Below the pieces are notes generated by a model. That model searched no databases. It was not told where the DNA came from and was given only the letters and a program-made list of their open reading frames with translations. A stretch of 64,000 bases of DNA from Clostridium sp. UBA1056 (GTDB lineage: Bacteria > Bacillota > Clostridia > Clostridiales > Clostridiaceae). Below are positions 1 through 10,532 of this stretch, piece by piece; within the stretch, counting starts at the first letter, position 1, and each line of letters begins with the position of its first letter. A program made the position numbers and the translations under genes. The stretch is from NCBI GenBank assembly GCA_002316385.1, contig DCDL01000015.1:14924-78923 (forward strand). Direction: 5' to 3'.

Positions 1-70
1 ATTAATATTCTACAGTGGTAATCTATTATTTCAAGTAAATTTAATGTAGAAGTTTTATTAAAATATAAAG
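1..70. repeat. Partial diverged copy of the ~94 bp MITE-like repeat
   Basis: The first ~65 bases align, with one or two indels and about three quarters identity by eye, to the inner and right part of the repeats at 45897-45989 and 46069-46162. Shared landmarks in order are ATTAATA, a TAATCTA block, a TTTAAT-TAGAA block and TTTTATTAAAA. The left end falls outside the window, so its terminal inverted repeat cannot be checked. The right end is more diverged than in the other copies. Confidence 0.5.
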
Positions 71-72
71 AT

Positions 73-114
73 AATAAAAAAGGTATGAAACTAGATTCAT
101 AATTTCATACCTTT
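73..114 (-). terminator. Rho-independent terminator after the giant signalling gene
   Basis: Stem AAAGGTATGAAA / TTTCATACCTTT (79-90 with 103-114) is followed on the minus strand by a run of T (A-rich at 73-81 on the plus strand). It lies just downstream of the stop codon of the 131-5527 gene. Confidence 0.8.
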
Positions 115-130
115 AAATTTAATATTAATC

Positions 131-3100
131 TTACTCTTTTAGTATAGGAACAATTATTTTACCTAATGTATTAACAAAATTTAGTTCATCATAGGTAAAT
201 TCCTTATGATTAATTGAAGCTGTCAAACATATTGCTCCTATTATACCAACCTTATCTTTTAATAAGACTATTATATTAGACTTTAAATCTGGAATATTTT
301 TAATCTCATCATAGTCCTCTAAATAATCCCAATCTATTCCACAAATATTTTCGCCATAATTTATTGCAGACATAATCCTATTGTAGTTGTACATTTTATC
401 AATTTCATTATTAGATTCATCAGTAGCTTTAGAATATCTACTTATTAATTTTTCTTCTTTCAATATAAATAATGTACATAAATCAGATTCTGTAACTTCT
501 GCAATTCTATTGATTATAGTGGCAATTTTTTCATCTATATTTCTTTCTTCATTAATCATATCTATAAATTCAATTAAAGTAGAAACATTCTTAAAATCTT
601 GATTTTCACTACCTATAAATATACCACTTAACTTATTAGTAGTACTTATTTTAGAGCCATAAGCTTCATCCCACACTCTAGTAGCATTACGTCCACTATT
701 TTTAGCTGCATATAAAGCTTGGTCTGATTTTTCAATAAGTTCTTCATAAGTAGTTGCATGATTAGGATAATTAGCCACCCCTAAACTTACTGTTACTTGT
801 CTCTTATCTCCCATAATTTTAGCTTCATTAATTTTCACTCTGATTCTTTCTGCTATATTTCTTGCTTCTTCGATATCTGTATTGGGTAGCACTATAATAA
901 ACTCTTCTCCACCATATCTTCCTACCGCATCATCTTGCCTTATATTCTTAATTATAACTTCACATACCTTACTTAACACTTGGTCACCCATTCTATGTCC
1001 AAAGGTATCATTTATAGCCTTAAACTTATCTATATCCACCATTACAGTTGAAAATTCTGAGTTAAGATTAAACGATCTGTCTATTTGTTCGTGAATAAAT
1101 GCCTCTAAATGCTTTCTAGTTAATGTATTGGTTAGCTTGTCTATAGTAGAGTTTCTCTTAATATTTAATTTATCAATTATCATATATAAAATTTTACCTA
1201 TAGTAACACACTTATGCATAGTATTTTCATTTATATTGTTTAATTTTCTATTACTCTCCACATATATATATCCTAGTACATCATGGCTATAATCATATTT
1301 ACTCATATCTCTATTAGTCCTAGAAACTTGAGTTATTGGTATACACATAGCTGTTTTTATATTATTTTTAATATCATAACTTAATATATTTCCATTGGCA
1401 TCATTAATAAGTTTTCTACTTAATCTGATAGGCATACCCTTATTTCTAGCTATATTAACTATAGACATATCCTCTGGTAACTCTAAAATATTATCATTGC
1501 TTGCTACTACAGAAAATTTATTATTATTTTCTATTATTATGCTAGTTTTAGTGGATAAACTAATATAACTTATATATTTACATATAAGATCCATACTATC
1601 TTTACTATTTCCACATAAATTATTTAGAATGTCTTCAATGTTGTCAATATTCTTTAAATAGTCTTGAGACGAATTCTTTAAAGATTTTATAAACTCATCA
1701 TTTATAAAATCACTTTCTACTACAGTCTGAAATAAATCTTCTATATTTTCCATTGTATCAATATCTATTTTAGTTAGTTTTATACCTTTTTCTTTATTAT
1801 AGTAATTCTTTATCTTTAACAATACTTCAAAACAATCTACCATAGACCTTTGATTCTGTAAAAAAGCTTTCCTATGATTTTTAGGGATTTGTAATAAAAT
1901 ATCTAGTATTATATCACAAGCTTCTGAAATATATATGGCTGCATTCGCCTTATCTCCCTTTTCATAATAGTTATATCCTATTTTAGAATATATTCTCCAC
2001 ATTAAATTAGGATTTTTAATTTCCTTATATAAGGATAACGACTCTTCCAATATATCTATAGCCTTACATTCGTCTATAGCCACTTTTATATATATTAAAG
2101 CTAGCTTATTAAAGTTAGATTTTATTTTATTTTCAAACCTTTTAACATAATTATATATCTCTCTAGCTATTTCAATTAAGTTTTGATTTAAAAGTTGTAA
2201 AATTGCATCACACAACATTGATACCTTTAAATCTACGTATACTATTTTTTCACTAGCCTCAATTATATCCTCAATTTTATTTAATTCACTATATAAAAGC
2301 ATTCTATTTATAATGCAAAGCAGTTCTATTTTATATTTCACTATAGAATTAGTATTATTAAAGGCTTTCTTTCCTTCTAATAAATATTCCATAGCCTCTT
2401 CTCTTTTTCCAAGTAAGCTCTTTACATAATATGATAATATACGGTATGGAGCTAACTCTTGTCCAAAGATAAAGTTGTTTTCTATATAATTATTACATAT
2501 ATCCACATATCTAAAACATTCAGAGTACTTTCCTTGCTTATATAAGGTAGATGCTATATAAACATAATTATAAAAATTCATATATATTAATTCATTCTGA
2601 GCAGCTATATTAGAAGCTTGATTTAGATATTTATATGCTTCATCATAATTTGCTAAGACATAGTTTGAAAATCCCATATTAGACAAAGCTGTTACTTCAT
2701 AATACTTATTTTCCTCAAGTTTAGTTAATTCATGAAGTTTTTTAAACCAATTTAGTGCTTCTTCTTCACATTGAATATAATCACTGTATATTACTCCTAT
2801 ACTATTATAAATTCTTGGTAATGCCTTAGTGTAATTTTTTTCACAACATTCCTTAACCGTTGTCTTTAATATATTTAAGGCTTCTTCTTCCTTACTTTGA
2901 GCAATCAATGCATTACAATAGCTATTATAAAATCCAACTTTATAATCCATATGCTCTTCCTTACAAAGACTTATACCATAATTACATACGTCTTTAAGCT
3001 TATCATTTTCACCATTATTATATAAATCTCTTGTTATGATTCTTAAATATTTTATAGTGCCTGTCAGATAGTCTAACTTTTCTAATATTTTAGATATCTC

Positions 3101-5527
3101 CTTAGTGTAATACTCTATCTCTCTATCATTTCCTAAATCCATGTATATCCATATCATTTCTACCATAATATCTACACTAGTAACTAACAACCCCTGAGGT
3201 TTACATAGTCCTTGAGCTTTAATATAATGTTCTATGGCTACATTTTTATCCGATAGACTATTATATAATCTTCCTAAATTCATATTAGCATTTATTTCAT
3301 CTTGTATAAACTCATCTTTATTTTCAAGCTTATCGATAATTTCAAGAATCTTGAAATTATATCTTATGGCTTCATTCACTCTATTAATGTTCTCTAATCT
3401 CTCTTCATTTTTTTGATAGTAATATATTAATTTTCTACTAAAGCCCAATATTTCAAGATGATATATAATTTCTTCTATATAAATGTTTAAATCCTTATAG
3501 CAATATTTTTCAAGTACTATTACTATTTTTTTGTGAATATCTTCTTTTATAGAAGCATCTAAATCCTTATATAAATAACTTCTTAAAAATTTATTATAAA
3601 AAGTATATACAAACCCATTATCCCCTATACTACTGTATAGTATCCCCTTGGCTACTAGTTCCTCAACTACATTATATATATAAGGTTTATCTATTATAAG
3701 TACATCCTTTATAACTTTCACCGGCATTGGAGTATAAAAGAATGACATTATATATAAAATATCATAAGATAGCTTGTCTAAATCTTTTAATTGACTTTCA
3801 CAAATCTTTTTCATATTAATTGGCATATACATATCATGCTCTTTAGGTTTATGCCATTTACCATTTTCCTCATCTATATATATAATTTTTCTATTACATA
3901 AATCCTTTAAATATTCTTCTATAAATAATGGGTTCCCCATGGAGTATTTATATAAGTTGTCTATAAACTCATCAGATATCTTATTAACATTTAATATATT
4001 TCTTAGCATCTTTGCAGAACTATCCTCTGTTAATGATCTGAGATGAACATTTAAATCTACCTTATCTTTAATATAATCTATAAATTCTGTAAAGTTATTA
4101 TTATTAAGATAATCTCCATCTCTATATCCTATAATAACAAGAATATTGTTTGCAGAAGCTGATTTATTTAAAACATAATGTATTACATTTAATGTTAATG
4201 CATCATACATATTCATGTCATCAATAATAATTATTCCTGGGTTATCATGATAATATTCCTGTAAAAATGACGATATCTTAGCTATAAGTATAAGTTTTTC
4301 TTTATTATTTAACTTAGAGTAACCAAAATTATCTTCATAACCATCACCATATATTTCTGGTGCTAAAAGCATTATTTCTTTTTTATATTTGTTAATTAAA
4401 TGTTTATCTGCAATACTAACTATTTTTCTTAATAGTTGTCCAATGGTAGCCTTTGTAGTTTCTTCTTTATTGCTTTTAATATAAAAACATTTAATACCGT
4501 TATTTTCTTTAATACCCATGATATATTTTATATGCTTTAATAATCTAGTCTTACCAATTCCTATTTCACCATGAACCAATATAACATTTTTAGTTTCGTG
4601 ATATTTAAATATATGATTTATTGAAGCTATAATGGTTTTTATTTCTTCACTTCTACCTATTAAAGGTATATTGAAATTTAGCTCTTTTTCTTTCTTATCA
4701 ATTTTATATTTATAGCTCATATTGTATATAGAATTAACTTGCTCTATAACATCAAAGATACTATTTGTAAAATTATTCTTGTTATTGCAAAGTTTATCTA
4801 TTAAATTATACAATCTTTCGCTAAATAACTCCTTATATTCTTGCCCTTCATTATTTTCCATATGCTTCATGATTATTCTATAGGTTTTGGCATCCCCATA
4901 TATACCTTTATTCTTTAATACCATGTTTATTAATATTTCAGACAATTTATTTATATAATATTGTTCTTCATTAAACTTATTAGAAGACCCTTCTATAAGC
5001 TCTTCTATATCTTCTGATTGAATACCTATACCAATCTCTCTTGATTGTAAAAGTGCAGTTAATTTATCTTTTAATTTCACTTTAAGGTCTAAATCTACAT
5101 ATATGTTTTCCTCATGAAATGGAACTACCTTAATATAATTGTAACTTTGCTTGTACGCTAATATACATATTTCTAAGAATACTTTAATTAAGTTTTCCTC
5201 TGAAATTCCTTCTACAGCATCTAACAATAATCGGTAATTATTGTATACCTCTGTAATATAGTAATAGTTATCCTTCTTATCCTTATTCTCAACATTATTT
5301 ACTACACCAAAATCTAAAATCTTTAAAGCATCATTTTGTATAGTAGGTATTTTCTCATACTCAGATACACAAAAATCAAGCAACTTATTTTCTATATTAG
5401 AATTATTTAAAACATAAATGTTTACCATAGACATATCGTTACTTATGTCTATGGCTTCATATAAAGAATAAATTCTATTTTGATTTAATAACTCTACTAT
5501 TTTATATCTTTCATTAATTATCTTCAT
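131..5527 (-). CDS. Multidomain signalling protein: pseudokinase - AAA/STAND ATPase - TPR - GAF - GGDEF - GAF
   Basis: This 1798-residue protein is a predicted cytoplasmic signal integrator and diguanylate cyclase. Residues ~1-270 resemble a Ser/Thr kinase fold, but the usual HRD and DFG catalytic motifs are not visible, so a pseudokinase is likely. Residues ~290-560 form an ATPase with Walker A GEIGIGKTRL (~320) and a Walker B-like IIIIDDMN (~435), as in STAND/LuxR-type regulators. Residues ~650-1250 are helical TPR-like repeats, followed by a GAF-like region (~1310-1470). The GGDEF domain (~1480-1640) has an intact GGEEF active loop near residue 1540. It also has an RQDD sequence at the correct spacing for the c-di-GMP inhibitory I-site. 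A second GAF-like domain ends the protein. No membrane segment or DNA-binding domain is seen. It is a single gene with its own terminator. Domain calls are by motif; the activating signal is unknown. Confidence 0.85.
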   Translation of the reverse strand: MKIINERYKIVELLNQNRIYSLYEAIDISNDMSMVNIYVLNNSNIENKLLDFCVSEYEKIPTIQNDALKILDFGVVNNVENKDKKDNYYYITEVYNNYRLLLDAVEGISEENLIKVFLEICILAYKQSYNYIKVVPFHEENIYVDLDLKVKLKDKLTALLQSREIGIGIQSEDIEELIEGSSNKFNEEQYYINKLSEILINMVLKNKGIYGDAKTYRIIMKHMENNEGQEYKELFSERLYNLIDKLCNNKNNFTNSIFDVIEQVNSIYNMSYKYKIDKKEKELNFNIPLIGRSEEIKTIIASINHIFKYHETKNVILVHGEIGIGKTRLLKHIKYIMGIKENNGIKCFYIKSNKEETTKATIGQLLRKIVSIADKHLINKYKKEIMLLAPEIYGDGYEDNFGYSKLNNKEKLILIAKISSFLQEYYHDNPGIIIIDDMNMYDALTLNVIHYVLNKSASANNILVIIGYRDGDYLNNNNFTEFIDYIKDKVDLNVHLRSLTEDSSAKMLRNILNVNKISDEFIDNLYKYSMGNPLFIEEYLKDLCNRKIIYIDEENGKWHKPKEHDMYMPINMKKICESQLKDLDKLSYDILYIMSFFYTPMPVKVIKDVLIIDKPYIYNVVEELVAKGILYSSIGDNGFVYTFYNKFLRSYLYKDLDASIKEDIHKKIVIVLEKYCYKDLNIYIEEIIYHLEILGFSRKLIYYYQKNEERLENINRVNEAIRYNFKILEIIDKLENKDEFIQDEINANMNLGRLYNSLSDKNVAIEHYIKAQGLCKPQGLLVTSVDIMVEMIWIYMDLGNDREIEYYTKEISKILEKLDYLTGTIKYLRIITRDLYNNGENDKLKDVCNYGISLCKEEHMDYKVGFYNSYCNALIAQSKEEEALNILKTTVKECCEKNYTKALPRIYNSIGVIYSDYIQCEEEALNWFKKLHELTKLEENKYYEVTALSNMGFSNYVLANYDEAYKYLNQASNIAAQNELIYMNFYNYVYIASTLYKQGKYSECFRYVDICNNYIENNFIFGQELAPYRILSYYVKSLLGKREEAMEYLLEGKKAFNNTNSIVKYKIELLCIINRMLLYSELNKIEDIIEASEKIVYVDLKVSMLCDAILQLLNQNLIEIAREIYNYVKRFENKIKSNFNKLALIYIKVAIDECKAIDILEESLSLYKEIKNPNLMWRIYSKIGYNYYEKGDKANAAIYISEACDIILDILLQIPKNHRKAFLQNQRSMVDCFEVLLKIKNYYNKEKGIKLTKIDIDTMENIEDLFQTVVESDFINDEFIKSLKNSSQDYLKNIDNIEDILNNLCGNSKDSMDLICKYISYISLSTKTSIIIENNNKFSVVASNDNILELPEDMSIVNIARNKGMPIRLSRKLINDANGNILSYDIKNNIKTAMCIPITQVSRTNRDMSKYDYSHDVLGYIYVESNRKLNNINENTMHKCVTIGKILYMIIDKLNIKRNSTIDKLTNTLTRKHLEAFIHEQIDRSFNLNSEFSTVMVDIDKFKAINDTFGHRMGDQVLSKVCEVIIKNIRQDDAVGRYGGEEFIIVLPNTDIEEARNIAERIRVKINEAKIMGDKRQVTVSLGVANYPNHATTYEELIEKSDQALYAAKNSGRNATRVWDEAYGSKISTTNKLSGIFIGSENQDFKNVSTLIEFIDMINEERNIDEKIATIINRIAEVTESDLCTLFILKEEKLISRYSKATDESNNEIDKMYNYNRIMSAINYGENICGIDWDYLEDYDEIKNIPDLKSNIIVLLKDKVGIIGAICLTASINHKEFTYDELNFVNTLGKIIVPILKE

Positions 5528-5740
5528 ATTTAGTCCCTACCTAAAGTAATAAAAAGTTAATATAAATTATTGTTAAATAACTCACAACTATTTACATTGT
5601 ATATTGTACCATATAATTACATAATATGGTATCAACATACACCCCAAATATAAAAACAATTTCCCATATTTTTAGACAAGAATCTTTAAATTAAACTTGC
5701 ATTTTGTAATTATTACATATAAATTACATATGAATACAAG

Positions 5741-6607
5741 TTAGGTTAATACTTCATATCCATCTTCTGTAACTAGTATAGTATGTTCCCATTGAGCAGA
5801 CAATTTATTATCTGCTGTAAGTGCAGTCCAATTATCCTCTAACACAACAGTTTCTGGAACACCTTCATTTATCATTGGTTCTACTGTAAATATCATTCCT
5901 GGCAGTAAAACCATCCCTTCTCCTCTTTCTCCTATATGAGGTACGAAAGGTTCTTCATGAAATTCATTACCTACACCATGACCACCATAGTCATATACCA
6001 CAGAATACCCCTTATTAGTTGCAAATTGGTTTATAACAAATCCTATATCTCCCAAGGTGTTAAAAGGCTTTATTTCATCTATTCCTAATCTTAAACACTC
6101 TTTAGCAGTCTCTACTAAGTCTCTTGCTTTATCACTAACATTTCCTATAAGAAAAGTTCTATTAGAATCACCATAATAACCATCTAAAATACAAGTTACA
6201 TCAACATTAACTATATCTCCATCTTTTATTATTGTCTCCTCATCTGGTATACCATGACAAACAACACTATTTATAGATATACATGTGCTCTTAGGAAAGC
6301 CATGATATCCTAAAGGTGCTGGATATGCTCCATGGGATACTGTGTATTCATGAACCCACTTATTTACTTCTTCTGTAGATATGCCCGCTACTATTCTTTC
6401 CTCTACCATATCTAATATTTCTTTAGTTAGAGCACAACTTTTTCTTATTCCTTCTATATCTTTTTCTGATTTTATAATTTCTCTTGGTATTTCATATCCA
6501 TATTGTTCACTTAATTTCTCTAAATACTTATCTTGATCCATATGACACTTTTTATATTTTAATCCACTACCACACCAGCAGCTATCATTTCTATTTAACT
6601 TATCCAT
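5741..6607 (-). CDS. map: Type I methionine aminopeptidase with N-terminal SEC-C zinc motif
   Basis: It removes the initiator methionine from nascent proteins. The 288-residue protein starts at the ATG at 6607 (MDKLNRNDSC), which has GGAGG six bases upstream; the in-frame GTG at 6619 lies upstream of that site. Residues ~8-21 are a SEC-C metal-binding motif (CWCGSGLKYKKCH), typical of the longer clostridial MetAP class, which probably helps ribosome binding. The catalytic pita-bread domain shows the metal ligands in NVDVT, DSNRTF, GHGVG, FTVEP and the C-terminal QWEHT. It is transcribed alone, with about 200 bp of non-coding DNA downstream. The clostridial genome may carry a second, shorter map in the ribosomal-protein cluster, so this may be a paralogue. 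Confidence 0.93.
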   Translation of the reverse strand: MDKLNRNDSCWCGSGLKYKKCHMDQDKYLEKLSEQYGYEIPREIIKSEKDIEGIRKSCALTKEILDMVEERIVAGISTEEVNKWVHEYTVSHGAYPAPLGYHGFPKSTCISINSVVCHGIPDEETIIKDGDIVNVDVTCILDGYYGDSNRTFLIGNVSDKARDLVETAKECLRLGIDEIKPFNTLGDIGFVINQFATNKGYSVVYDYGGHGVGNEFHEEPFVPHIGERGEGMVLLPGMIFTVEPMINEGVPETVVLEDNWTALTADNKLSAQWEHTILVTEDGYEVLT

Positions 6608-6728
6608 ATTAACCTCCACTATACAGTTCTTTTTATAAAATTATTCTATTAATATCTACTATATGTTTTACATATAGTATACCACTTATTCCTTCTTACC
6701 CATATTTTAAAAGCGAATATTAGTAAAA

Positions 6729-6762
6729 AAAAGTTTTGTAGAAATACTTCTACAAAACTTTT
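6729..6762 (-). terminator. Terminator after the Amidase_6 gene
   Basis: A 15-bp perfect stem (AAAAGTTTTGTAGAA / TTCTACAAAACTTTT, loop ATAC) is followed on the minus strand by eight T. It sits immediately downstream of the stop codon at 6770. Confidence 0.88.
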
Positions 6763-6769
6763 AAATCTG

Positions 6770-7417
6770 TTAAAAATGATAAATATAGATATACCTATCC
6801 TTTTTATCTTTTAATAACTTTAAATATTCATATAAAGATACATGCTTTCTGTTTATTGTGTGCTGAGCTATAAATAAATCATTTCTGTTGAGTGCTACGT
6901 TAAACTCTTTAGCATGAACTACTTGAGAATGATATATTTTCTTATTACTGTCTGCATATTGTATAACATCACCTATCATTAAATAAGTATATAGCTCATC
7001 ATATTTAGATATGGCTTCTTCCACTGTTAATTCTTTATACTCACTTGCCACATTATTTCCTTCTCCATCTTTATTTCCCCAGTACGTTCTAAAATACTCA
7101 GCACTTCTCCATGTCAGTGCAATTTTCCTTAAAGCTATTGGATCTTTAGTATAGCAAAACCAATCTGTAAACTTTCTATAATCTGACCCCTTCATCTTCA
7201 TTCCACCAGCAACTAGAACTTGACTTACAAAATTAGTACAATCATTATCCTTAAATACAGGATATTCTTTTATATTAGGAGTCTCAGCATAGGCTTCAGC
7301 ATAAGCTTTAGCTCGTGCTCTATTATATACATAGTTTTTCCTATTGATTATCTCGTCTTCAAGTTGGGATTTTCTCTTAATTCTTTTGATTATTCTAAGT
7401 AGTCTCTTACTCTTCAT
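6770..7417 (-). CDS. Amidase_6 (putative peptidoglycan/peptide amidase) domain protein
   Basis: A 215-residue protein. The ATG at 7417 (MKSKRLLRI) has GGAGG at good distance; the TTG at 7423 falls on the ribosome site and is not the start. After a very basic N-terminus (many K/R to about residue 30) comes the family signature YNRARAKAYAEAYA...NDCTNFVSQVL, with the conserved Cys of the CTNFVSQ motif and a downstream SQVVHA His. This is characteristic of the Amidase_6 family often found in spore-formers. No signal peptide is evident, so if it acts on cell wall it may be released by lysis or act inside the spore compartments. The substrate is unknown. It has its own terminator. Confidence 0.75.
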   Translation of the reverse strand: MKSKRLLRIIKRIKRKSQLEDEIINRKNYVYNRARAKAYAEAYAETPNIKEYPVFKDNDCTNFVSQVLVAGGMKMKGSDYRKFTDWFCYTKDPIALRKIALTWRSAEYFRTYWGNKDGEGNNVASEYKELTVEEAISKYDELYTYLMIGDVIQYADSNKKIYHSQVVHAKEFNVALNRNDLFIAQHTINRKHVSLYEYLKLLKDKKDRYIYIYHF

Positions 7418-7549
7418 AATCAACCTCCCATCTTAAACATTAATATTAATTAAAATATAATTTAACTTTTTGTACTAAATAATAGCAATACAGAGATTCC
7501 ATTTAGCTAGACATTTAAATTAAGAATATCTAATTTTCATTAATTTTTT

Positions 7550-7589
7550 AACAATATAACATTTTAAAATTTTAAAATGTTATATTGTT
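7550..7589. repeat. 40-bp perfect A/T palindrome (modular palindrome family)
   Basis: The 40 bases are exactly self-complementary (half-site AACAATATAACATTTTAAAA). The central 30 bases are identical to those of the palindrome at 43167-43198. The flank after it (reverse complement GTTTCATATAAAACA) also occurs at 63491-63505. It lies between the degV and Amidase_6 genes, with no T-run placing it as a simple terminator. Confidence 0.7.
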
Positions 7590-7694
7590 ATATTGTTTTA
7601 TATGAAACATTCTATTTATTATAATCTAACTTGCACAATAGGTTAATTTATATCTATATAATACCTATATACTCATAACTCACTTATTTGTTTA

Positions 7695-8567
7695 CTATTC
7701 TCTACTATTACCAACAAAAAACAGTGCTAATAGGCCTGCTCCTGTATGACTACCTATAGTTGGTCCTAAATTGTTAATTATACATTCCTTAACTCTTCCA
7801 CTTTTCCTGCATAATTCTTCTAATGCCTTTGCATCTTCTAAACAATCTCCATGGGAAATAGTTATTAATTGCTGCTCTCCTACACTTCTCTCTATAAACT
7901 TATTTGCCAATTCTAACATAGCTTTTTTTCTACCCCTAACCTTATTAAGAGGTATTAGTTTACCTTCATTGTCCATATGAAGGACTGGTTTTACATTAAG
8001 CAAAGTTCCTACAGTTGCGGCGGAGCTGGAAACCCTTCCCCCCCTTTTAAGATGTTTTAAATCATCTACTGTAAAATAATGATTTATTTTTAGCTTTATC
8101 CCTTCTACAAATTCAACTATTTCTTCCTTTGATTTATCTTCCTTCATCATCTCATAAACCTTATATGCTAATAGTCCTATTCCCATACTAGCTGATAATG
8201 TATCTATTATAGTTATATCACTATCCGGATATTCTTCCTTCAAATTTAAAGCTGCATTTCTTGCATTATTTATAGTGCCTGATAATCCTGAGGATAATCC
8301 AATATAAATAATGGATTTTCCTTCTTTTATAATGCTTTTAAAAGCCTCCTCAAACTTATATACATTTATTTGAGATGTAGTATACATTTCTCCAGCTCTT
8401 AAACCATCATAAAATTCCTTAATATCTAAAGTTTGACCAAAATAATCCTCCATATCTCTGCCTTTAAAGTTACACCCAATAGGTAGACCTACTATATTAG
8501 GCTCATTTATAAATTCAATGGGTAAATCACTACCTGAATCAACTACTAAAACCAATTTATTATTCAT
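7695..8567 (-). CDS. DegV family fatty-acid-binding protein
   Basis: A 290-residue DegV protein. This family binds a fatty acid in a cleft between two alpha/beta domains and, in several Firmicutes, presents it to the fatty acid kinase FakA (FakB role). Visible family features are the N-terminal VVDSGSDLP, the IYIGLSSGLSGT lipid-head motif at ~94-105, DDLKHLKRGGRVS at ~168-180 and HTGAG near the C-terminus. The start is the ATG at 8567 with an AGGA-like site. It lies just downstream of the leftward fab operon (237 bp gap), so a link to fatty acid metabolism is plausible, but no shared promoter is shown. Confidence 0.88.
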   Translation of the reverse strand: MNNKLVLVVDSGSDLPIEFINEPNIVGLPIGCNFKGRDMEDYFGQTLDIKEFYDGLRAGEMYTTSQINVYKFEEAFKSIIKEGKSIIYIGLSSGLSGTINNARNAALNLKEEYPDSDITIIDTLSASMGIGLLAYKVYEMMKEDKSKEEIVEFVEGIKLKINHYFTVDDLKHLKRGGRVSSSAATVGTLLNVKPVLHMDNEGKLIPLNKVRGRKKAMLELANKFIERSVGEQQLITISHGDCLEDAKALEELCRKSGRVKECIINNLGPTIGSHTGAGLLALFFVGNSRE

Positions 8568-8804
8568 ATCTCATATTCCTCTCATTTATAAATTTATATG
8601 GGTTTTATGTTCCACTCTTAAATTATTAATTATTCAATTCATTTTTCATAATAAAATAATTTATCTTGGATTTGTTTTACTATATCTTAATTTAAATAAA
8701 ATAAGACCAATTATTATTAGTATTATAATCATTTTACTACAACCTAAAACAATTTACATTAATACTATATTATAATTAGTCATATATTACCATATTTTAT
8801 TAAT

Positions 8805-9611
8805 CTATTCTACATATTTTCCTAATTTCCTAAACTTATAATATCTCTTAGTCAATAAAGATTCCATTGGCTCCCGGCTTAATCTTTCTAATACTTCTTT
8901 CAAGTTTGCTTTTATACTTAAAATCATTTTATTAGGATCTTCTTGAGCTCCTCCTTTAGGTTCTTTAATAACTCTATCAATTACACCTAAGCTTAATAAA
9001 TCTGAAGATGTTATTTTCATTCTTTCTGCTGCCTCTTTAGCTTTAGATGCATCCTTATACAAAATAGATGCAAAACCCTCAGGTGATAAAATAGAGTATA
9101 TGGAATTCTCAAGCATCCATACTTCATCGGCAACAGCAAGAGCTAATGCTCCTCCACTTCCACCTTCTCCTATAATCATAGAAACTATAGGAACCTTTAG
9201 ATTACTCATAGTCATAAGATTTTTAGCAATGGCTTCACCTATACCACGTTCTTCTGATTCTATACCACAAAATGCACCTGGAGTATCTATAAAAATAACT
9301 ACAGGCCTTTTAAATTTCTCTGCTTGAAGCATAAGTCTTAATGCTTTTCTATATCCCTCTGGCTTTGGCATTCCAAAATTTCTTTCTATATTCTCTTTTG
9401 TATTATTTCCTTTTTGTACTCCTATAACTGTAACACTTCTATTTTTAAATCTGGCTATACCACCTACTATGGCACTATCATCTCCATAGCCTCTATCACC
9501 TTTTAACTCTATAAAATCCTCAAATATACTATTAATATAGTTAAGTGCTGTAGGTCTTTTGATACTTCTTGCTATATTTACCTTTTCCCACGAGTTAAAT
9601 CTACTCTCCAT
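8805..9611 (-). CDS. accA: Acetyl-CoA carboxylase carboxyltransferase subunit alpha
   Basis: With AccD this forms the carboxyltransferase that moves CO2 from carboxybiotin to acetyl-CoA, giving malonyl-CoA. The 268-residue protein is short compared with E. coli AccA (~319), as is usual in clostridia. It shows the crotonase-like core with DTPGAFCG (~110) and [21 protein letters not shown] (residues ~150-170), which form the oxyanion holes. It is the last gene of the fab operon, 30 bp behind accD. Confidence 0.96.
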   Translation of the reverse strand: MESRFNSWEKVNIARSIKRPTALNYINSIFEDFIELKGDRGYGDDSAIVGGIARFKNRSVTVIGVQKGNNTKENIERNFGMPKPEGYRKALRLMLQAEKFKRPVVIFIDTPGAFCGIESEERGIGEAIAKNLMTMSNLKVPIVSMIIGEGGSGGALALAVADEVWMLENSIYSILSPEGFASILYKDASKAKEAAERMKITSSDLLSLGVIDRVIKEPKGGAQEDPNKMILSIKANLKEVLERLSREPMESLLTKRYYKFRKLGKYVE

Positions 9612-9641
9612 ATACTTCCAACACCTCTAATCTTTAAAATT

Positions 9642-10508
9642 TCAATTTATATGCAATTTTATAATAGTACTAAGAGTATTTTTCATATCTTTTCTGTGTA
9701 CAACCTTATCTACATAGCCTTTTTCTAAAAGAAATTCTGCTGTTTGAAAATTCTCTGGTAGCTTTTCCTTTATGGTTTGCTCAATAACCCTTCGCCCTGC
9801 AAATCCAATAAGTGCATTAGGTTCAGCAAGTATTATATCGCCTAGCATTGCAAAACTTGCTGTTACTCCTCCAGTAGTCGGGTCTGTTAATACAGATATA
9901 TATAGTAGTCCTTTATTATTATGATAAGATAGAGCTGCTGAGGTTTTGGCCATCTGCATAAGAGAAAAAATTCCTTCCTGCATCCTTGCTCCTCCAGAGC
10001 AAGTAAATATTATTATTGGTAATTCTTCATTTGTTGCCAGCTCTATAGCTCTCGTAATCTTCTCTCCAACTACACTTCCCATGCTCCCCATAAGAAAGTT
10101 ACTGTCCATGACACATATAACTGCATTATTACCGTCTATCTTCCCTATGCCTGTTATAACAGCTTCCTTCATACTTGTGGCTCTTTGTATCTTATTCACC
10201 TTTTCATTATAATCTGGAAAGTCTAACGGATTATCTGAAACCATATCTGCAAACAACTCTTTAAATGTTCCTTCATCAATGGTCTGTTTAATTCGCTCTC
10301 TTGCTGTAAGTCTAAAATGCCCTCCACAAGAATAGCATACCTTTAAATTATTTATTAGATCTCCTCTATATATGATATTACCGCATTCCGCACATCTAAC
10401 CCACATTCCATCCGGTACTTGTGGTTTCTTTTCTATTTCACTATCTTTGTTATTTGCTTTTACTTCTATATAAACATTTTTTTTAAATAACGACTTTAAA
10501 TCTTTCAT
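9642..10508 (-). CDS. accD: Acetyl-CoA carboxylase carboxyltransferase subunit beta
   Basis: A 288-residue partner of AccA. It has the N-terminal zinc ribbon with two CxxC pairs (CAEC and CYSC, residues ~38-60) specific to bacterial AccD, followed by the carboxyltransferase fold with [10 protein letters not shown] (~165) and [12 protein letters not shown] (~205). It lies 24 bp downstream of accC and 30 bp upstream of accA in the fatty acid operon. Confidence 0.96.
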   Translation of the reverse strand: MKDLKSLFKKNVYIEVKANNKDSEIEKKPQVPDGMWVRCAECGNIIYRGDLINNLKVCYSCGGHFRLTARERIKQTIDEGTFKELFADMVSDNPLDFPDYNEKVNKIQRATSMKEAVITGIGKIDGNNAVICVMDSNFLMGSMGSVVGEKITRAIELATNEELPIIIFTCSGGARMQEGIFSLMQMAKTSAALSYHNNKGLLYISVLTDPTTGGVTASFAMLGDIILAEPNALIGFAGRRVIEQTIKEKLPENFQTAEFLLEKGYVDKVVHRKDMKNTLSTIIKLHIN

Positions 10509-10532
10509 ATAATTACCTCATTTAGATTTAAA

